This document shows, one piece after another, positions 1-7,843 of a DNA stretch of 34,982 nucleotides; position 1 is the first letter of the stretch, and every line of letters begins with the position of its first letter. A program made the position numbers and the translations under genes. The notes below the pieces were generated by a model, which ran no database searches, was not told the origin of the DNA, and saw only the letters and a program-made list of their open reading frames with translations. This DNA is from Micromonospora orduensis (GTDB lineage Bacteria > Actinomycetota > Actinomycetes > Mycobacteriales > Micromonosporaceae), in the NCBI RefSeq assembly GCF_006228125.1, contig NZ_VDFY01000222.1, positions 1 to 34,982 of the forward strand, read 5' to 3'.

Positions 1-15
1 CACCCAACGCCGCCC

Positions 16-94
16 CACCCCCGGGGTTGATCATGAAGTTGTTGTCACTCGACGCGGTGTGTCAGGGCGATAACTTCATGATCGAGTGGGGGTG
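16..94. repeat. Dispersed-type intergenic inverted repeat at the 3' end of the GNAT gene
   Basis: Bases 29-40 (GATCATGAAGTT) are the exact reverse complement of bases 72-83. Farther out, CACCCCC at 16-22 matches GGGGGTG at 88-94 in inverted orientation. The arms enclose about 30 unpaired bases. The right arm runs into the minus-strand GNAT gene and supplies its stop codon (76-78) and last codons. There is no T-run, so it is not a standard Rho-independent terminator, although the RNA could fold. My recollection is that GATCATGAAGTT-type repeats are scattered between genes in Micromonospora; that is unverified here. Confidence 0.7.
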
Positions 95-480
95 AGGAGT
101 TCGGCGATCAGCTCGTCGTCGTCCATCGCGCCGGTGGGGTGGAAGCCCAGGGAGGTGTAGAGGGCGGCGGCGTGGACGTTGTCCGGGTGGTACGAGAGCC
201 GGACCGGGGGGTTGCCCTCCCGGGCCGCGAGCCAGGCCGCCAGGGTCCGCACCGTCGCCCGACCGACACCGCGGTTCTGCTCGGCGGCATCGATCAGCAT
301 GCCGCCGATCCAGTGTGATCCGTCGTCGTCCACGCCCCACATGACATGGCCGACGACGGTCTCACCGGCGTACACCGCAAGCGAGGTCCACACCTCGGAG
401 CGGGTGCTGAGCAGCAGGTAGCGCGCGCCCAACGCGGCCACGAACCGCCGCTGGTCGTCGTGCGGGGCGACGTCGGCCAC
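76..480 (-). CDS. GNAT-family N-acetyltransferase, short at the N-terminus
   Basis: Predicted to transfer an acetyl group from acetyl-CoA to an unknown, probably small amine, substrate in the cytoplasm. The 134-residue product contains a GNAT core: GETVVGHVMWGV strands, the acetyl-CoA pyrophosphate-binding turn QNRGVGRA at about residues 68-75, and the late LYTSLGFHPTG strand-turn typical of the fold. The GTG start at 480 has no clear ribosome binding site and lies 15 bases after the dapB stop, in the same frame. Codons just upstream read RRLRAV and still resemble family sequence, but the first beta strand (usually of the form LRPVT) is missing, so the gene looks trimmed by roughly ten residues relative to its relatives. 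The C-terminal residues TPTRS come from an inverted repeat. It may be translated by reinitiation after dapB, or may be decaying. The family assignment is firm; activity and substrate are not known. Confidence 0.75.
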   Translation of the reverse strand: MADVAPHDDQRRFVAALGARYLLLSTRSEVWTSLAVYAGETVVGHVMWGVDDDGSHWIGGMLIDAAEQNRGVGRATVRTLAAWLAAREGNPPVRLSYHPDNVHAAALYTSLGFHPTGAMDDDELIAELLTPTRS

Positions 481-495
481 CGCCCGCAGGCGCCG

Positions 496-1248
496 TCAGT
501 CGAGCAGGGCGTCCAGGCCGACGGTGAGTCCGGGGCGGCTACGCACCGCGCGGACGGCCAGCAGCACGCCGGGCATGAACGACACCCGGTCGTACGAGTC
601 GTGTCGGATGGTCAGCGTCTCGCCGGTGGTGCCGAACAGCACCTCCTGGTGGGCGACCAGACCGGTGGCGCGTACGGCGTGCACGCGTACCCCGTCGATG
701 TCGGCGCCCCGCGCGCCCGGCACCTCGTCCTTGGTGGCGTCCGGCACCGGGCCGAGGCCGGCCTCGGCGCGGGCCTGGGCGATCTGCCGGGCGGTGTGGG
801 TGGCCGTGCCGCTCGGGGCGTCCAGCTTGCGCGGGTGGTGCTGCTCGATGATCTCGACGGACTCGAAGTGCCGGGCGGCTCGCGCGGCGAACTGCATCAT
901 CAGCACCGCGCCGATGCCGAAGTTCGGGGCGATGACCACGCCCACCTCGGGTTTGTCGGCGAGCCAGCCGCGCACCTGCTCCAGCCGCTGCCCGGTGAAG
1001 CCGGTCGTGCCGACCACCGCGCTGATGCCCTGGTCGATGCACCACTTCAGGTTGTCCATGACGACGTCCGGTGTGGTGAAGTCGACGACCACGTCGGCGC
1101 CGGAGACGGCGGAGCGGCTGTCGCCCTGGTCGATCGACGCCGCGAGGGTGAGATCGTCGGCGGCGTCGACCGCCTTGCAGACCTCCATGCCCATTCGGCC
1201 ACGGGCACCGAACACGCCGACCCGAATCTTCTCCCGCTCGTCAGTCAC
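496..1248 (-). CDS. dapB: 4-hydroxy-tetrahydrodipicolinate reductase
   Basis: Catalyses the NAD(P)H-dependent reduction of 4-hydroxy-tetrahydrodipicolinate to tetrahydrodipicolinate in lysine and diaminopimelate synthesis, in the cytoplasm. The N-terminus has the dinucleotide-binding loop VGVFGARGRMG. The diagnostic DapB signature EQHHPRKLDAPSGTA, containing the catalytic His and Lys and the substrate-binding loop, is intact. I place the start at GTG 1248 (250 residues), which has AGG about nine bases upstream; the TTG at 1257 would add three residues but sits directly on that AGG. The gene is third in a same-strand series after pnp and the M16 peptidase, as in other actinobacteria. Its stop codon is UGA followed by C and is in frame with the GNAT gene five codons later, so read-through would make a DapB-GNAT fusion. 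Confidence 0.96.
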   Translation of the reverse strand: MTDEREKIRVGVFGARGRMGMEVCKAVDAADDLTLAASIDQGDSRSAVSGADVVVDFTTPDVVMDNLKWCIDQGISAVVGTTGFTGQRLEQVRGWLADKPEVGVVIAPNFGIGAVLMMQFAARAARHFESVEIIEQHHPRKLDAPSGTATHTARQIAQARAEAGLGPVPDATKDEVPGARGADIDGVRVHAVRATGLVAHQEVLFGTTGETLTIRHDSYDRVSFMPGVLLAVRAVRSRPGLTVGLDALLD

Positions 1249-1344
1249 GGGGCACAACCTATCCCAATCGGGACGTGCCCCAGTCGTCGGATCCGTGCGG
1301 CTCCACCGACCGGGACGCGCCCCCGGACCGTGCGGCGGCGGCTC

Positions 1345-2742
1345 TCACACCGCGAAGTCGCTCTCCCCGAACGGGCCGACCACGGCCAGCGACATCGGGC
1401 GGCTGAGCAGCTCCGCGGCGAGGACGTTCACGTCCGCCACGGTCACCTCGTCGACCCGGCGGAGCAGCTCGTCGACCGGCATCAGGTCGCCGTAGAGCAG
1501 CTCACCCTTTGCCAGCCGGCTCATCCGGGAACCGGTGTCCTCCAGGCCGAGCACGAACGAGCCCTTGCTCATGCCCTTGCCCCGGGCCACCTCGGCCTCG
1601 GTCAATCCATCGGCGGCCACTCGGGCCAGTTCGGCGCGGGTCAGGGCCAGCACCTCGTCCACCTTGCCCGGCGCGCAGCCGGCGTAGACGGCGAACAGGC
1701 CGGTGTCGGCGTACTGGCTGGCGTACGAGTAGACCGAGTACGCGAGGCCGCGCTGCTCGCGGATCTCCTGGAACAGGCGGCTGGACATGCCGCCACCGAG
1801 GACGTTGTTGAGCACCCCGAGGGCGAAGCGCCGATCGTCGAGGCGGTCGATGCCGGGGCAGCCGAGCAGGACGTGCGCCTGCTCGGTCTCCTTCGGCTCG
1901 ACAAGTGTGGTCACCGGTCTGGTGCGTACCGCCGGAGTGGCCGCGCGGTGCGGCGCCGGGCTGGCCGGGTCGCTGTCCAGTGGGGTGCCCCGGACGGCCT
2001 GGCGGACCAGCTTGACCACCGCGGCGTGATCCAGGTTGCCGGCGGCGGCGATGACGATCTGCGGCGCCGTGTAGCGACCCCGGTAGAAGCTCTGGATCTG
2101 CCGCCGGGTCATCGGCGTGACGGTCTCCTCGGTGCCGGAGATCAGCCGACCCAGCGGGTGGTCGCCGTAGACGGCGCGGGCGAAGAGGTCGTGCACCTCG
2201 TCACCGGGCTCGTCGTCGTGCATGGCGATCTCCTCCAGGATCACGCCACGTTCGGTCTCCACGTCGGCCGGCTCCAGCAGCGAGTCGGCGACCAGGTCGC
2301 ACATCACGTCGATCGCCAGCGGCAGGTCCTCGTCCAGCACGCGGGCGTAGTAGCAGGTGTATTCCTTCGTGGTGAAGGCGTTCGTCTCGCCACCCACCGC
2401 CTCGATCTGCGAGGAGATCTCCAGCGCCGTGCGCTTGTGGGTGCCCTTGAAGAGCAGGTGCTCCAGGAAGTGCGCGGCGCCGGCCTGCGGACCGGTCTCG
2501 TCACGCGAGCCGACCGCCACCCAGATGCCGAAGGACACGCTGCGCATCGCCGGGATCGCCTCGGTGAGCACGCGCAGGCCGCTGGGCAGCACGGTACGTC
2601 GTACCGTGCCGCCCAGCGGGTCGTCGCTGAGCGTCCGGGTCACCGCGCGGGAGGTGCCGCCGGAGCGGCCCGCCCCGGTGTCCCGAGATGGGGCCACCCC
2701 CCGTCGATCCGGTGGAAACGGCGCACTGAAGGCCCGACTCAC
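1345..2742 (-). CDS. M16-family zinc metallopeptidase (PepR-like)
   Basis: A processing-peptidase-type zinc endopeptidase of the M16B subfamily, probably cytoplasmic because there is no signal peptide. The inverted zinc motif HFLEH is at residues 91-95 (H91, catalytic E94, H95), and the third ligand E171 lies 76 residues after H95, the canonical HxxEH-x76-E spacing. The C-terminal half is the structural repeat of the fold with a flexible Gly-rich segment (LNNVLGGGMSSRLFQEIREQRGLAYSV split over residues near 300). The GTG start at 2742 has GGGAG six bases upstream; the first ~45 residues are basic and poorly conserved in character, so a later start is possible. It lies 47 bases downstream of pnp, the arrangement of M. 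tuberculosis Rv2782c (pepR) and Rv2783c. The natural substrate is unknown. Confidence 0.92.
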   Translation of the reverse strand: MSRAFSAPFPPDRRGVAPSRDTGAGRSGGTSRAVTRTLSDDPLGGTVRRTVLPSGLRVLTEAIPAMRSVSFGIWVAVGSRDETGPQAGAAHFLEHLLFKGTHKRTALEISSQIEAVGGETNAFTTKEYTCYYARVLDEDLPLAIDVMCDLVADSLLEPADVETERGVILEEIAMHDDEPGDEVHDLFARAVYGDHPLGRLISGTEETVTPMTRRQIQSFYRGRYTAPQIVIAAAGNLDHAAVVKLVRQAVRGTPLDSDPASPAPHRAATPAVRTRPVTTLVEPKETEQAHVLLGCPGIDRLDDRRFALGVLNNVLGGGMSSRLFQEIREQRGLAYSVYSYASQYADTGLFAVYAGCAPGKVDEVLALTRAELARVAADGLTEAEVARGKGMSKGSFVLGLEDTGSRMSRLAKGELLYGDLMPVDELLRRVDEVTVADVNVLAAELLSRPMSLAVVGPFGESDFAV

Positions 2743-2789
2743 GTGGTGCTCCCGGTTCGACGAGGGGTGGGTGATGCTGTGTACGACGG

Positions 2790-5180
2790 TCAGCTGTGCC
2801 GGGTCCGGCGGCGCGGACGCTCGCCGCCCTCGCCACCACCCTCGCCGCCGCCGCCCTCGCCACGGTCGCCGCGCTCCGGGCCACGCCCGCCCCGGTCGCC
2901 ACCACGCTCGCGGTCGCCCCGGTCACGCGGACCCCGGTCGCCCCGGTCCCGGCCAGCCGGGCGGTCGCCGCCGGCGGCCTCACCGGCGGCCGGCGCCTCG
3001 GCGCCCTCCGGGCGGACCTTGTCGAGGTAGATCTTGCCGCGGGCGTCGATGTCCGCGATCTCGACCTCGACCCGGTCGCCGACGTTGAGGAAGTCCTCGA
3101 CGCGCTCGACCCGCTTGCCGTCGCCCACCTTGGAGATGTGCAGCAGGCCGTCCCGGCCCGGCAGCAGCGAGATGAACGCACCGAACGCGGCGGTCTTGAC
3201 CACCGTGCCGAGGAACCGCTCCCCCACCTTCGGCAGGGTCGGGTTGGCGATGCCGTTGATCCGGTCGACGGCCGCCTGGGCCGACGGGCCGTTGGTGGCG
3301 CCGACGTAGATCGTGCCGTCGTCCTCGATGGAGATCTCGGCGCCGGTCTCGTCCTGGATCGCGTTGATGGTCTGACCCTTCGGGCCGATCACCATGCCGA
3401 TCTTGTCCACCGGGATCTTGACGGTGGTGACCCGCGGCGCGTAGTCCGACATCTCGGCCGGAGCCTCGATCGCCGCCCTCATGACCCCGAGGATGATCTG
3501 CCGGGCCTCGTTCGCCTGCTGCAGCGCGGCGGCCAGCACGTCCGACGGGATGCCGTTGAGCTTGGTGTCGAGCTGCAGCGCGGTGACGAACTCCGGCGTG
3601 CCGGCGACCTTGAAGTCCATGTCACCGAACGCGTCCTCGGCACCGAGGATGTCGGTGAGCGTCACGTACTGGGTCTTGCCGTCCACCTCGTCGGAGATGA
3701 GACCCATCGCGATGCCGGCGACCGGCGCCTTCAGCGGGACACCCGCGGAGAGCAGGCCCAGCGTCGAGGCGCAGACCGAACCCATCGAGGTGGAGCCGTT
3801 GGAGCCGAGCGCCTCGGACACCTGCCGGATGGCGTACGGGAATTCCTCGCGCGACGGCAGCACCGGGATCAGCGCCCGCTCGGCGAGCGCGCCGTGGCCG
3901 ATCTCGCGCCGCTTCGGCGAGCCGACCCGGCCGGTCTCACCGGTCGAGTACGGCGGGAAGTTGTAGTTGTGCATGTAGCGCTTGCGGTTCTCGGGGGACA
4001 GCGTGTCCACCATCTGCTCCATGCGGAGCATGTTCAGCGTGGTGACGCCCAGGATCTGGGTCTCGCCCCGCTCGAACAGCGCCGAACCGTGCACCCGGGG
4101 CAGCACGCCGACCTCGGCGGTCAGCGACCGGATGTCCCGCGGGCCACGCCCGTCCATGCGGACCTGCTCGCGCAGCACGCGGTTGCGCACCTCGGACTTG
4201 GTCAGCGACCGGAACGCAGCGCTGAGCTCCTTCTCCCGACCCTCGAAGCGCGGGGCGAGCTCCTCCATCACGCGGGCCTTCACCGCGTCCAAGGCCTCCT
4301 CGCGGTCCGCCTTGCCGGCGATGGTGATCGCCTCGGCCACGTCGCCGCGGGCCAGCTCGGCCACCGCGTCGTACACGTCGTCCTGGTAGTCCAGGAAGAC
4401 CGGGAACTCGGTGACCGGCTTGGCGGCGACCTCGGCCAGCTCGCTCTGGGCGCGGCACAGCTCACGGATCGCCGGCTTGGCGGCCTCCAGGCCGCTGGCG
4501 ACGACCTCCTCGGTCGGGGCGGTGGCACCGGCCGAGATGAGGGCGACGGCGTTCGGGGTGGCCTCGGCCTCGACCATCATGATCGCGACGTCGCCGTCGT
4601 CGAGCGTGCGGCCGGCCACGACCATGTCGAAGGTGGCGCGAGCCAGCTCCTCCAGGGTCGGGAAGGCGACCCACTGGCCGTCGATGTGGGCGACGCGGGT
4701 CGCCCCGATCGGGCCGGAGAACGGCAGGCCGGAGAGCTTGGTCGACATCGAGGCGGCGTTGATCGCCACGACGTCGTACGGGTGCTGCGGGTCGAGCGCG
4801 AGGATGGTCTCGACGACCTGGACCTCGTTGCGCAGGCCCTTGACGAAGGACGGGCGCAGCGGCCGGTCGATCAGCCGGCAGGTGAGGATCGCGTCCTCGC
4901 TGGGCCGACCCTCGCGGCGGAAGAACGAGCCGGGGATGCGGCCCGCGGCGTACATCCGCTCCTCGACGTCGACGGTCAGCGGGAAGAAGTCGAACTGCTC
5001 CTTCGGGTGCTTACCGGCGGTCGTGGCGGAGAGAACCACCGTCTCGCCCAGCTGGGCGATGACGGAACCGGCGGCCTGGCGAGCCAGCCGACCGGTGGAG
5101 AAGGTGATCTCACGGGTGCCGAAGGACCCGTTGTCGATCACGGCGGTGCGGGATTCGGTGCCGAGTTTGGTCTCGGTCAT
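2790..5180 (-). CDS. pnp: Polyribonucleotide nucleotidyltransferase (PNPase)
   Basis: A 3'-to-5' phosphorolytic exoribonuclease and RNA tailing enzyme; in actinobacteria this protein is also called GpsI. The 796-residue product shows two RNase PH domains (about 15-145 and 335-560), with the metal/catalytic Asp cluster in EDAFGDMDFKVAGT near 515-528, a KH domain with the VIGPKGQTINAI loop at 597-608, and an S1 domain at about 653-723. A low-complexity tail (724-796) rich in RGDRG, GGEGG and Arg follows; it should be disordered and probably adds RNA affinity. The start is taken at ATG 5180, preceded by AGGAG eleven bases upstream; the extra in-frame codons back to 5213 overlap a leader palindrome and are unlikely to be translated. 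It lies downstream of rpsO as in most bacteria, with a structured leader between. Confidence 0.97.
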   Translation of the reverse strand: MTETKLGTESRTAVIDNGSFGTREITFSTGRLARQAAGSVIAQLGETVVLSATTAGKHPKEQFDFFPLTVDVEERMYAAGRIPGSFFRREGRPSEDAILTCRLIDRPLRPSFVKGLRNEVQVVETILALDPQHPYDVVAINAASMSTKLSGLPFSGPIGATRVAHIDGQWVAFPTLEELARATFDMVVAGRTLDDGDVAIMMVEAEATPNAVALISAGATAPTEEVVASGLEAAKPAIRELCRAQSELAEVAAKPVTEFPVFLDYQDDVYDAVAELARGDVAEAITIAGKADREEALDAVKARVMEELAPRFEGREKELSAAFRSLTKSEVRNRVLREQVRMDGRGPRDIRSLTAEVGVLPRVHGSALFERGETQILGVTTLNMLRMEQMVDTLSPENRKRYMHNYNFPPYSTGETGRVGSPKRREIGHGALAERALIPVLPSREEFPYAIRQVSEALGSNGSTSMGSVCASTLGLLSAGVPLKAPVAGIAMGLISDEVDGKTQYVTLTDILGAEDAFGDMDFKVAGTPEFVTALQLDTKLNGIPSDVLAAALQQANEARQIILGVMRAAIEAPAEMSDYAPRVTTVKIPVDKIGMVIGPKGQTINAIQDETGAEISIEDDGTIYVGATNGPSAQAAVDRINGIANPTLPKVGERFLGTVVKTAAFGAFISLLPGRDGLLHISKVGDGKRVERVEDFLNVGDRVEVEIADIDARGKIYLDKVRPEGAEAPAAGEAAGGDRPAGRDRGDRGPRDRGDRERGGDRGGRGPERGDRGEGGGGEGGGEGGERPRRRTRHS

Positions 5181-5199
5181 GTGCTGTCGTGCTCCTTCG

Positions 5200-5280
5200 C
5201 GTCGTGGGCCCACGACGTCGGGGAGCTGCTCAGCCGGCCGGTCTTCGATCGAAGCGCCCGGGTGGCCGGCATGATGCCGG
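5200..5280 (-). promoter_or_regulatory. Structured pnp 5' leader with three palindromes
   Basis: Three perfect palindromes lie in the 81 bases preceding the pnp ribosome binding site: 5200-5217 (CGTCGTGGGCCCACGACG, 18 bases), 5243-5254 (CTTCGATCGAAG) and 5266-5280 (CCGGCAT-G-ATGCCGG). The first ends two or three bases before the AGGAG of pnp. In enterobacteria the pnp leader folds into a stem cut by RNase III and then degraded by PNPase, giving autoregulation; whether the same happens here is inference from the folding potential only. Confidence 0.5.
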
Positions 5281-5372
5281 GTTCCCGGGGGCCACTACCG
5301 GAGACCGGTACGCTGACCGGCTCCCTCTCGGGTGGTCGCGCGGCCCGTGTTTCCTCAGGTGGGACGCGGTAC

Positions 5373-5400
5373 GGGGGAGTGGCCGGCCGGCCACTCCCCC
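5373..5400 (-). terminator. Perfect 28-base palindrome just after rpsO
   Basis: The sequence begins six bases past the rpsO stop codon and is a perfect palindrome: a 12-bp stem of GGGGGAGTGGCC paired with its complement around a GGCC loop. There is no T-tract on either side, so it is a poor intrinsic terminator by the E. coli model, but actinobacterial terminators often lack U-tracts. It could terminate transcription, protect the rpsO 3' end, or be a processing site between rpsO and pnp. Confidence 0.55.
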
Positions 5401-5406
5401 GTCACG

Positions 5407-5676
5407 TCACCGGCGCAGACCGAGCCGCTCGATGAGCGACCGGTAGCGGGCAATGTCCTTCTTCTGGACGTAGTTGAGCAACCGACGGCGCCGGCCGACC
5501 AGCAGCAGCAGCCCACGGCGGCTGTGGTGGTCGTGCTTGTGCACCTTCAGGTGCTCGGTCAGCTCGGCGATCCGCTTGGTGAGGACCGCGACCTGGACCT
5601 CCGGCGAACCGGTGTCGCCCTCGGCGGTCGCGTACTCGGCGCGGATGCTGGCCTTGGCTTCCTGATCGAGCGCCAT
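5407..5676 (-). CDS. rpsO: 30S ribosomal protein S15
   Basis: A primary 16S rRNA-binding protein of the small-subunit platform. The 89-residue length is exactly that of the family, and the sequence carries the S15 hallmarks: GDTGSPEVQVAVLTKRI, LTEHLKVHKHDHHSRRGLL and the C-terminal helix RRRRLLNYVQKKDIARYRSLIERLGLRR split over the last third. The ATG start at 5676 follows GGGAG by five bases. It lies between ribF upstream and pnp downstream, the usual order. The long leader (5677 to about 5800) could hold an S15 autoregulatory site, but I cannot demonstrate one. Confidence 0.98.
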   Translation of the reverse strand: MALDQEAKASIRAEYATAEGDTGSPEVQVAVLTKRIAELTEHLKVHKHDHHSRRGLLLLVGRRRRLLNYVQKKDIARYRSLIERLGLRR

Positions 5677-5808
5677 GTTCTCCCTGTTTCGATGGGTTGA
5701 TCAAGTGGGTGTCCGTCGTCCCGGTGGACCGGGAACGGACCGGTACCTCGCACCCGCGGCGTCGAGCAGGCACGCGAGGCCCCACGCCGGTCACCCGACG
5801 TCCCGGCC

Positions 5809-5814
5809 AGACTA
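5809..5814 (-). promoter_or_regulatory. Possible -10 element for rpsO
   Basis: On the minus strand this reads TAGTCT, a fair match to TANNNT, in the 190-base gap between ribF and rpsO. No convincing TTGAC-like -35 lies 16-18 bases upstream. If used, the rpsO transcript would have a leader of about 125 bases. Weak. Confidence 0.25.
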
Positions 5815-5866
5815 CCAGCACCCGCCGGTAACAGCCGGCCAAGGGCCTCGGCGGGGGCCGCGCCGC

Positions 5867-6796
5867 TCAGCGCAGAGCGCGCCGGGTGCGTTCGACGTCC
5901 TGGTTCATCTGGGCGATCAACGGCTCGATCGCGTCGTACCGGACCTGCCCGCGCAGGTGCGCCACGAAGTCCAGGGCCAGCCGCTCGCCGTACAGGTCGC
6001 CGCTGAAGTCCAGCGCGTACGCCTCGACCCGTCGCTCCCGGCCGGAGAAGGTCGGGTTGGTGCCCACCGACACGGCCGCCATCAGCGGCTCGTGCTGCCC
6101 GCGGCGGATCAGGCGGGCGGCGTACACCCCGTCGGCGGGCACCGCCGCGTACCGGTGGCAGAGCAGGTTGGCGGTGGGGAAGCCCAGCTCACGGCCGCGC
6201 TGGTCGCCGCGGACCACCACGCCCTCCAGCCGGTGCGGCCGGCCCAGCGCGGCCGCGGCCGCGCCGACGTCGCCCGCGTCGACGCAGGAGCGGATGTACG
6301 TGGAGGAGAAGACGGTGCCGTCCTCGGTGACCAGCGGGCCGCCCTCCACCCCGAAGCCGAAGGTCCGGCCGAGCCGCTCCAGCAGCGCCACGTCACCGGC
6401 GGCGCGGTGCCCGAAGCGGAAGTTGCCGCCGACCACCACCAGCGCGGCGTGCAGGTGCTCGACCAGGACGTCGTGCACGAACTGTTCGGCCGGCAGTCGG
6501 GAGAACTCCGGGGTGAACGGCACCACGCAGAGCACGTCCACGCCGAGCGCCTCGATCAGTTCCGCCTTGCGGGCCTGCTCGGTGAGCACCGCCGGGTGCG
6601 AGCCGGGGCGGACCACCTCGGCCGGGTGCGGATCGAAGGTGACCACCACCGACTGCACGCCCAACTCCCGGGCGCGGGCCACCGCGTGGCCGATGGTCGC
6701 CTGGTGCCCCCTGTGCACGCCGTCGAAGACGCCGATGGTGACGACCGAACGTCCCCACCCTCCGGGCGCCGCGTCGTACCCCCGCCACCGCTGCAT
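5867..6796 (-). CDS. ribF: Bifunctional riboflavin kinase / FAD synthetase
   Basis: Phosphorylates riboflavin to FMN and adenylates FMN to FAD. The 309-residue protein has the N-terminal FAD synthetase nucleotidyltransferase domain, with the adenylyl-binding FDGVHRGHQ motif (residues about 24-32) and VFSSTYIRSCVDAGDV near 163-178. The C-terminal riboflavin kinase domain carries GRELGFPTANL (about 200-210), the flavin/ATP binding signature. The ATG start at 6796 follows GGGGAGGAG by five bases. It lies 56 bases after truB on the same strand and upstream of rpsO, as in most actinobacteria. Confidence 0.97.
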   Translation of the reverse strand: MQRWRGYDAAPGGWGRSVVTIGVFDGVHRGHQATIGHAVARARELGVQSVVVTFDPHPAEVVRPGSHPAVLTEQARKAELIEALGVDVLCVVPFTPEFSRLPAEQFVHDVLVEHLHAALVVVGGNFRFGHRAAGDVALLERLGRTFGFGVEGGPLVTEDGTVFSSTYIRSCVDAGDVGAAAAALGRPHRLEGVVVRGDQRGRELGFPTANLLCHRYAAVPADGVYAARLIRRGQHEPLMAAVSVGTNPTFSGRERRVEAYALDFSGDLYGERLALDFVAHLRGQVRYDAIEPLIAQMNQDVERTRRALR

Positions 6797-6852
6797 GCCG
6801 CTCCTCCCCTGCTGTCCCGCCGGCCGGGGGCCGGCGGACCTGCGCCCCGCCG

Positions 6853-7737
6853 TCAGGCCGGGGCGAGCACGATCTCCGCGCGGGCCCGCCCGTCCCGCTC
6901 GCTGACGATAGCGATCAGGCCGCCCGCCGGACCGAAGACGGCGTACGGCCCGGTGCGCCCGGTCGGGTCCAGCGGGCCGCCGTGGGCGAGCACCCGCGCC
7001 TCGTCGGGCGTGGCGTCGCGGCGCGGGAAGAACCGGTCGGCCGCCGCGTCCAGCGGGAGGTTGACCACGGCCGGGGCGCGCTGCTCCAGCTCGTCGAGGG
7101 TGGCCGCCTCGTCGAGGGTGAAGCCGCCGACCGCGGTCCGGCGCAGCGCGGTCAGGTGCCCACCGACGCCGAGCGCCAGGCCCGCGTCCCGGGCGATGGC
7201 CCGGATGTACGTGCCGGAGGAGCAGGTCACGTCCACGTCCACGTCGACCACGTCCGACTCGGTGCGACGGATCGCCAGCACCTCCAGCCGGGAGATGGTG
7301 ACCCGGCGCGCCGGCAGTTCCACGCTCTCGCCGTCGCGGACCCGCTTGTACGCCCGCTGCCCGTTGATCTTGATGGCGCTGACCGCGCTCGGCACCTGGT
7401 CGACCTCGCCGCTCAGGGCCGCCAGCGCGGACCGGATCCCGTCGTCGGTCACAAGGCCGGCGGGGGTGGTGGCGATCACGTCACCCTCGGCGTCGTCGGT
7501 GACGGTGGCCTGACCGAGTCGGATGGTGGCGGTGTAGCTCTTGCCCGCGCCGATCACGTAGGTCAGCAGCCGGGTGGCCCGGCCCACACCGATGACCAGC
7601 ACTCCGGTGGCCATCGGGTCGAGGGTGCCGCCGTGGCCGACCCGCCGGGTCCTCGCCAGTCGGCGGATCCGCGCCACCACGTCGTGCGACGTCATGCCGC
7701 CGGGCTTGTCGACCACGATCAGGCCATCGGTGCTCAC
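6853..7737 (-). CDS. truB: tRNA pseudouridine(55) synthase
   Basis: Converts U55 to pseudouridine in the T-arm of tRNAs. The catalytic Asp is D40 in GHGGTLDPMATGVL, and KSYTATIRLG follows as expected. The last ~70 residues form the small C-terminal PUA-like domain of actinobacterial TruB. I choose GTG 7737 (294 residues), because the mature family start is a few residues before GLIVVDKPGGMTSHD; the frame stays open far upstream to 8130, but that stretch is unlike TruB and overlaps a divergent gene. No strong ribosome binding site is seen; AGG lies about 13 bases upstream. The 106-base region to 7844 should contain the divergent promoters. Confidence 0.95.
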   Translation of the reverse strand: MSTDGLIVVDKPGGMTSHDVVARIRRLARTRRVGHGGTLDPMATGVLVIGVGRATRLLTYVIGAGKSYTATIRLGQATVTDDAEGDVIATTPAGLVTDDGIRSALAALSGEVDQVPSAVSAIKINGQRAYKRVRDGESVELPARRVTISRLEVLAIRRTESDVVDVDVDVTCSSGTYIRAIARDAGLALGVGGHLTALRRTAVGGFTLDEAATLDELEQRAPAVVNLPLDAAADRFFPRRDATPDEARVLAHGGPLDPTGRTGPYAVFGPAGGLIAIVSERDGRARAEIVLAPA

Positions 7738-7814
7738 GTCGTGCAAGCCTGCCAGACGCCCCGTACGGGCAGATGCGTGGGCGGCGCTCGGGTGCGGCCC
7801 GCCACGGTTGCGGA

Positions 7815-7829
7815 CGGGGCAACGCCCCG
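7815..7829 (+). promoter_or_regulatory. Small hairpin before the ribosome binding site of the 7844 gene
   Basis: CGGGGC pairs with GCCCCG around the three-base loop AAC, ending four bases before the GGGAGG ribosome binding site of the following gene. It could modulate translation initiation, but short GC hairpins are common by chance in DNA this GC-rich. Confidence 0.3.
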
Positions 7830-7843
7830 CCCAGGGAGGTGCG

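Noticed and set aside
346..3030. Long plus-strand open frame opposite dapB and the M16 gene
   Set aside because: It mirrors conserved minus-strand genes; long antisense frames are expected at this GC content. The same applies to 2796-5435, 14735-17608 and 28567-31254 on the plus strand.
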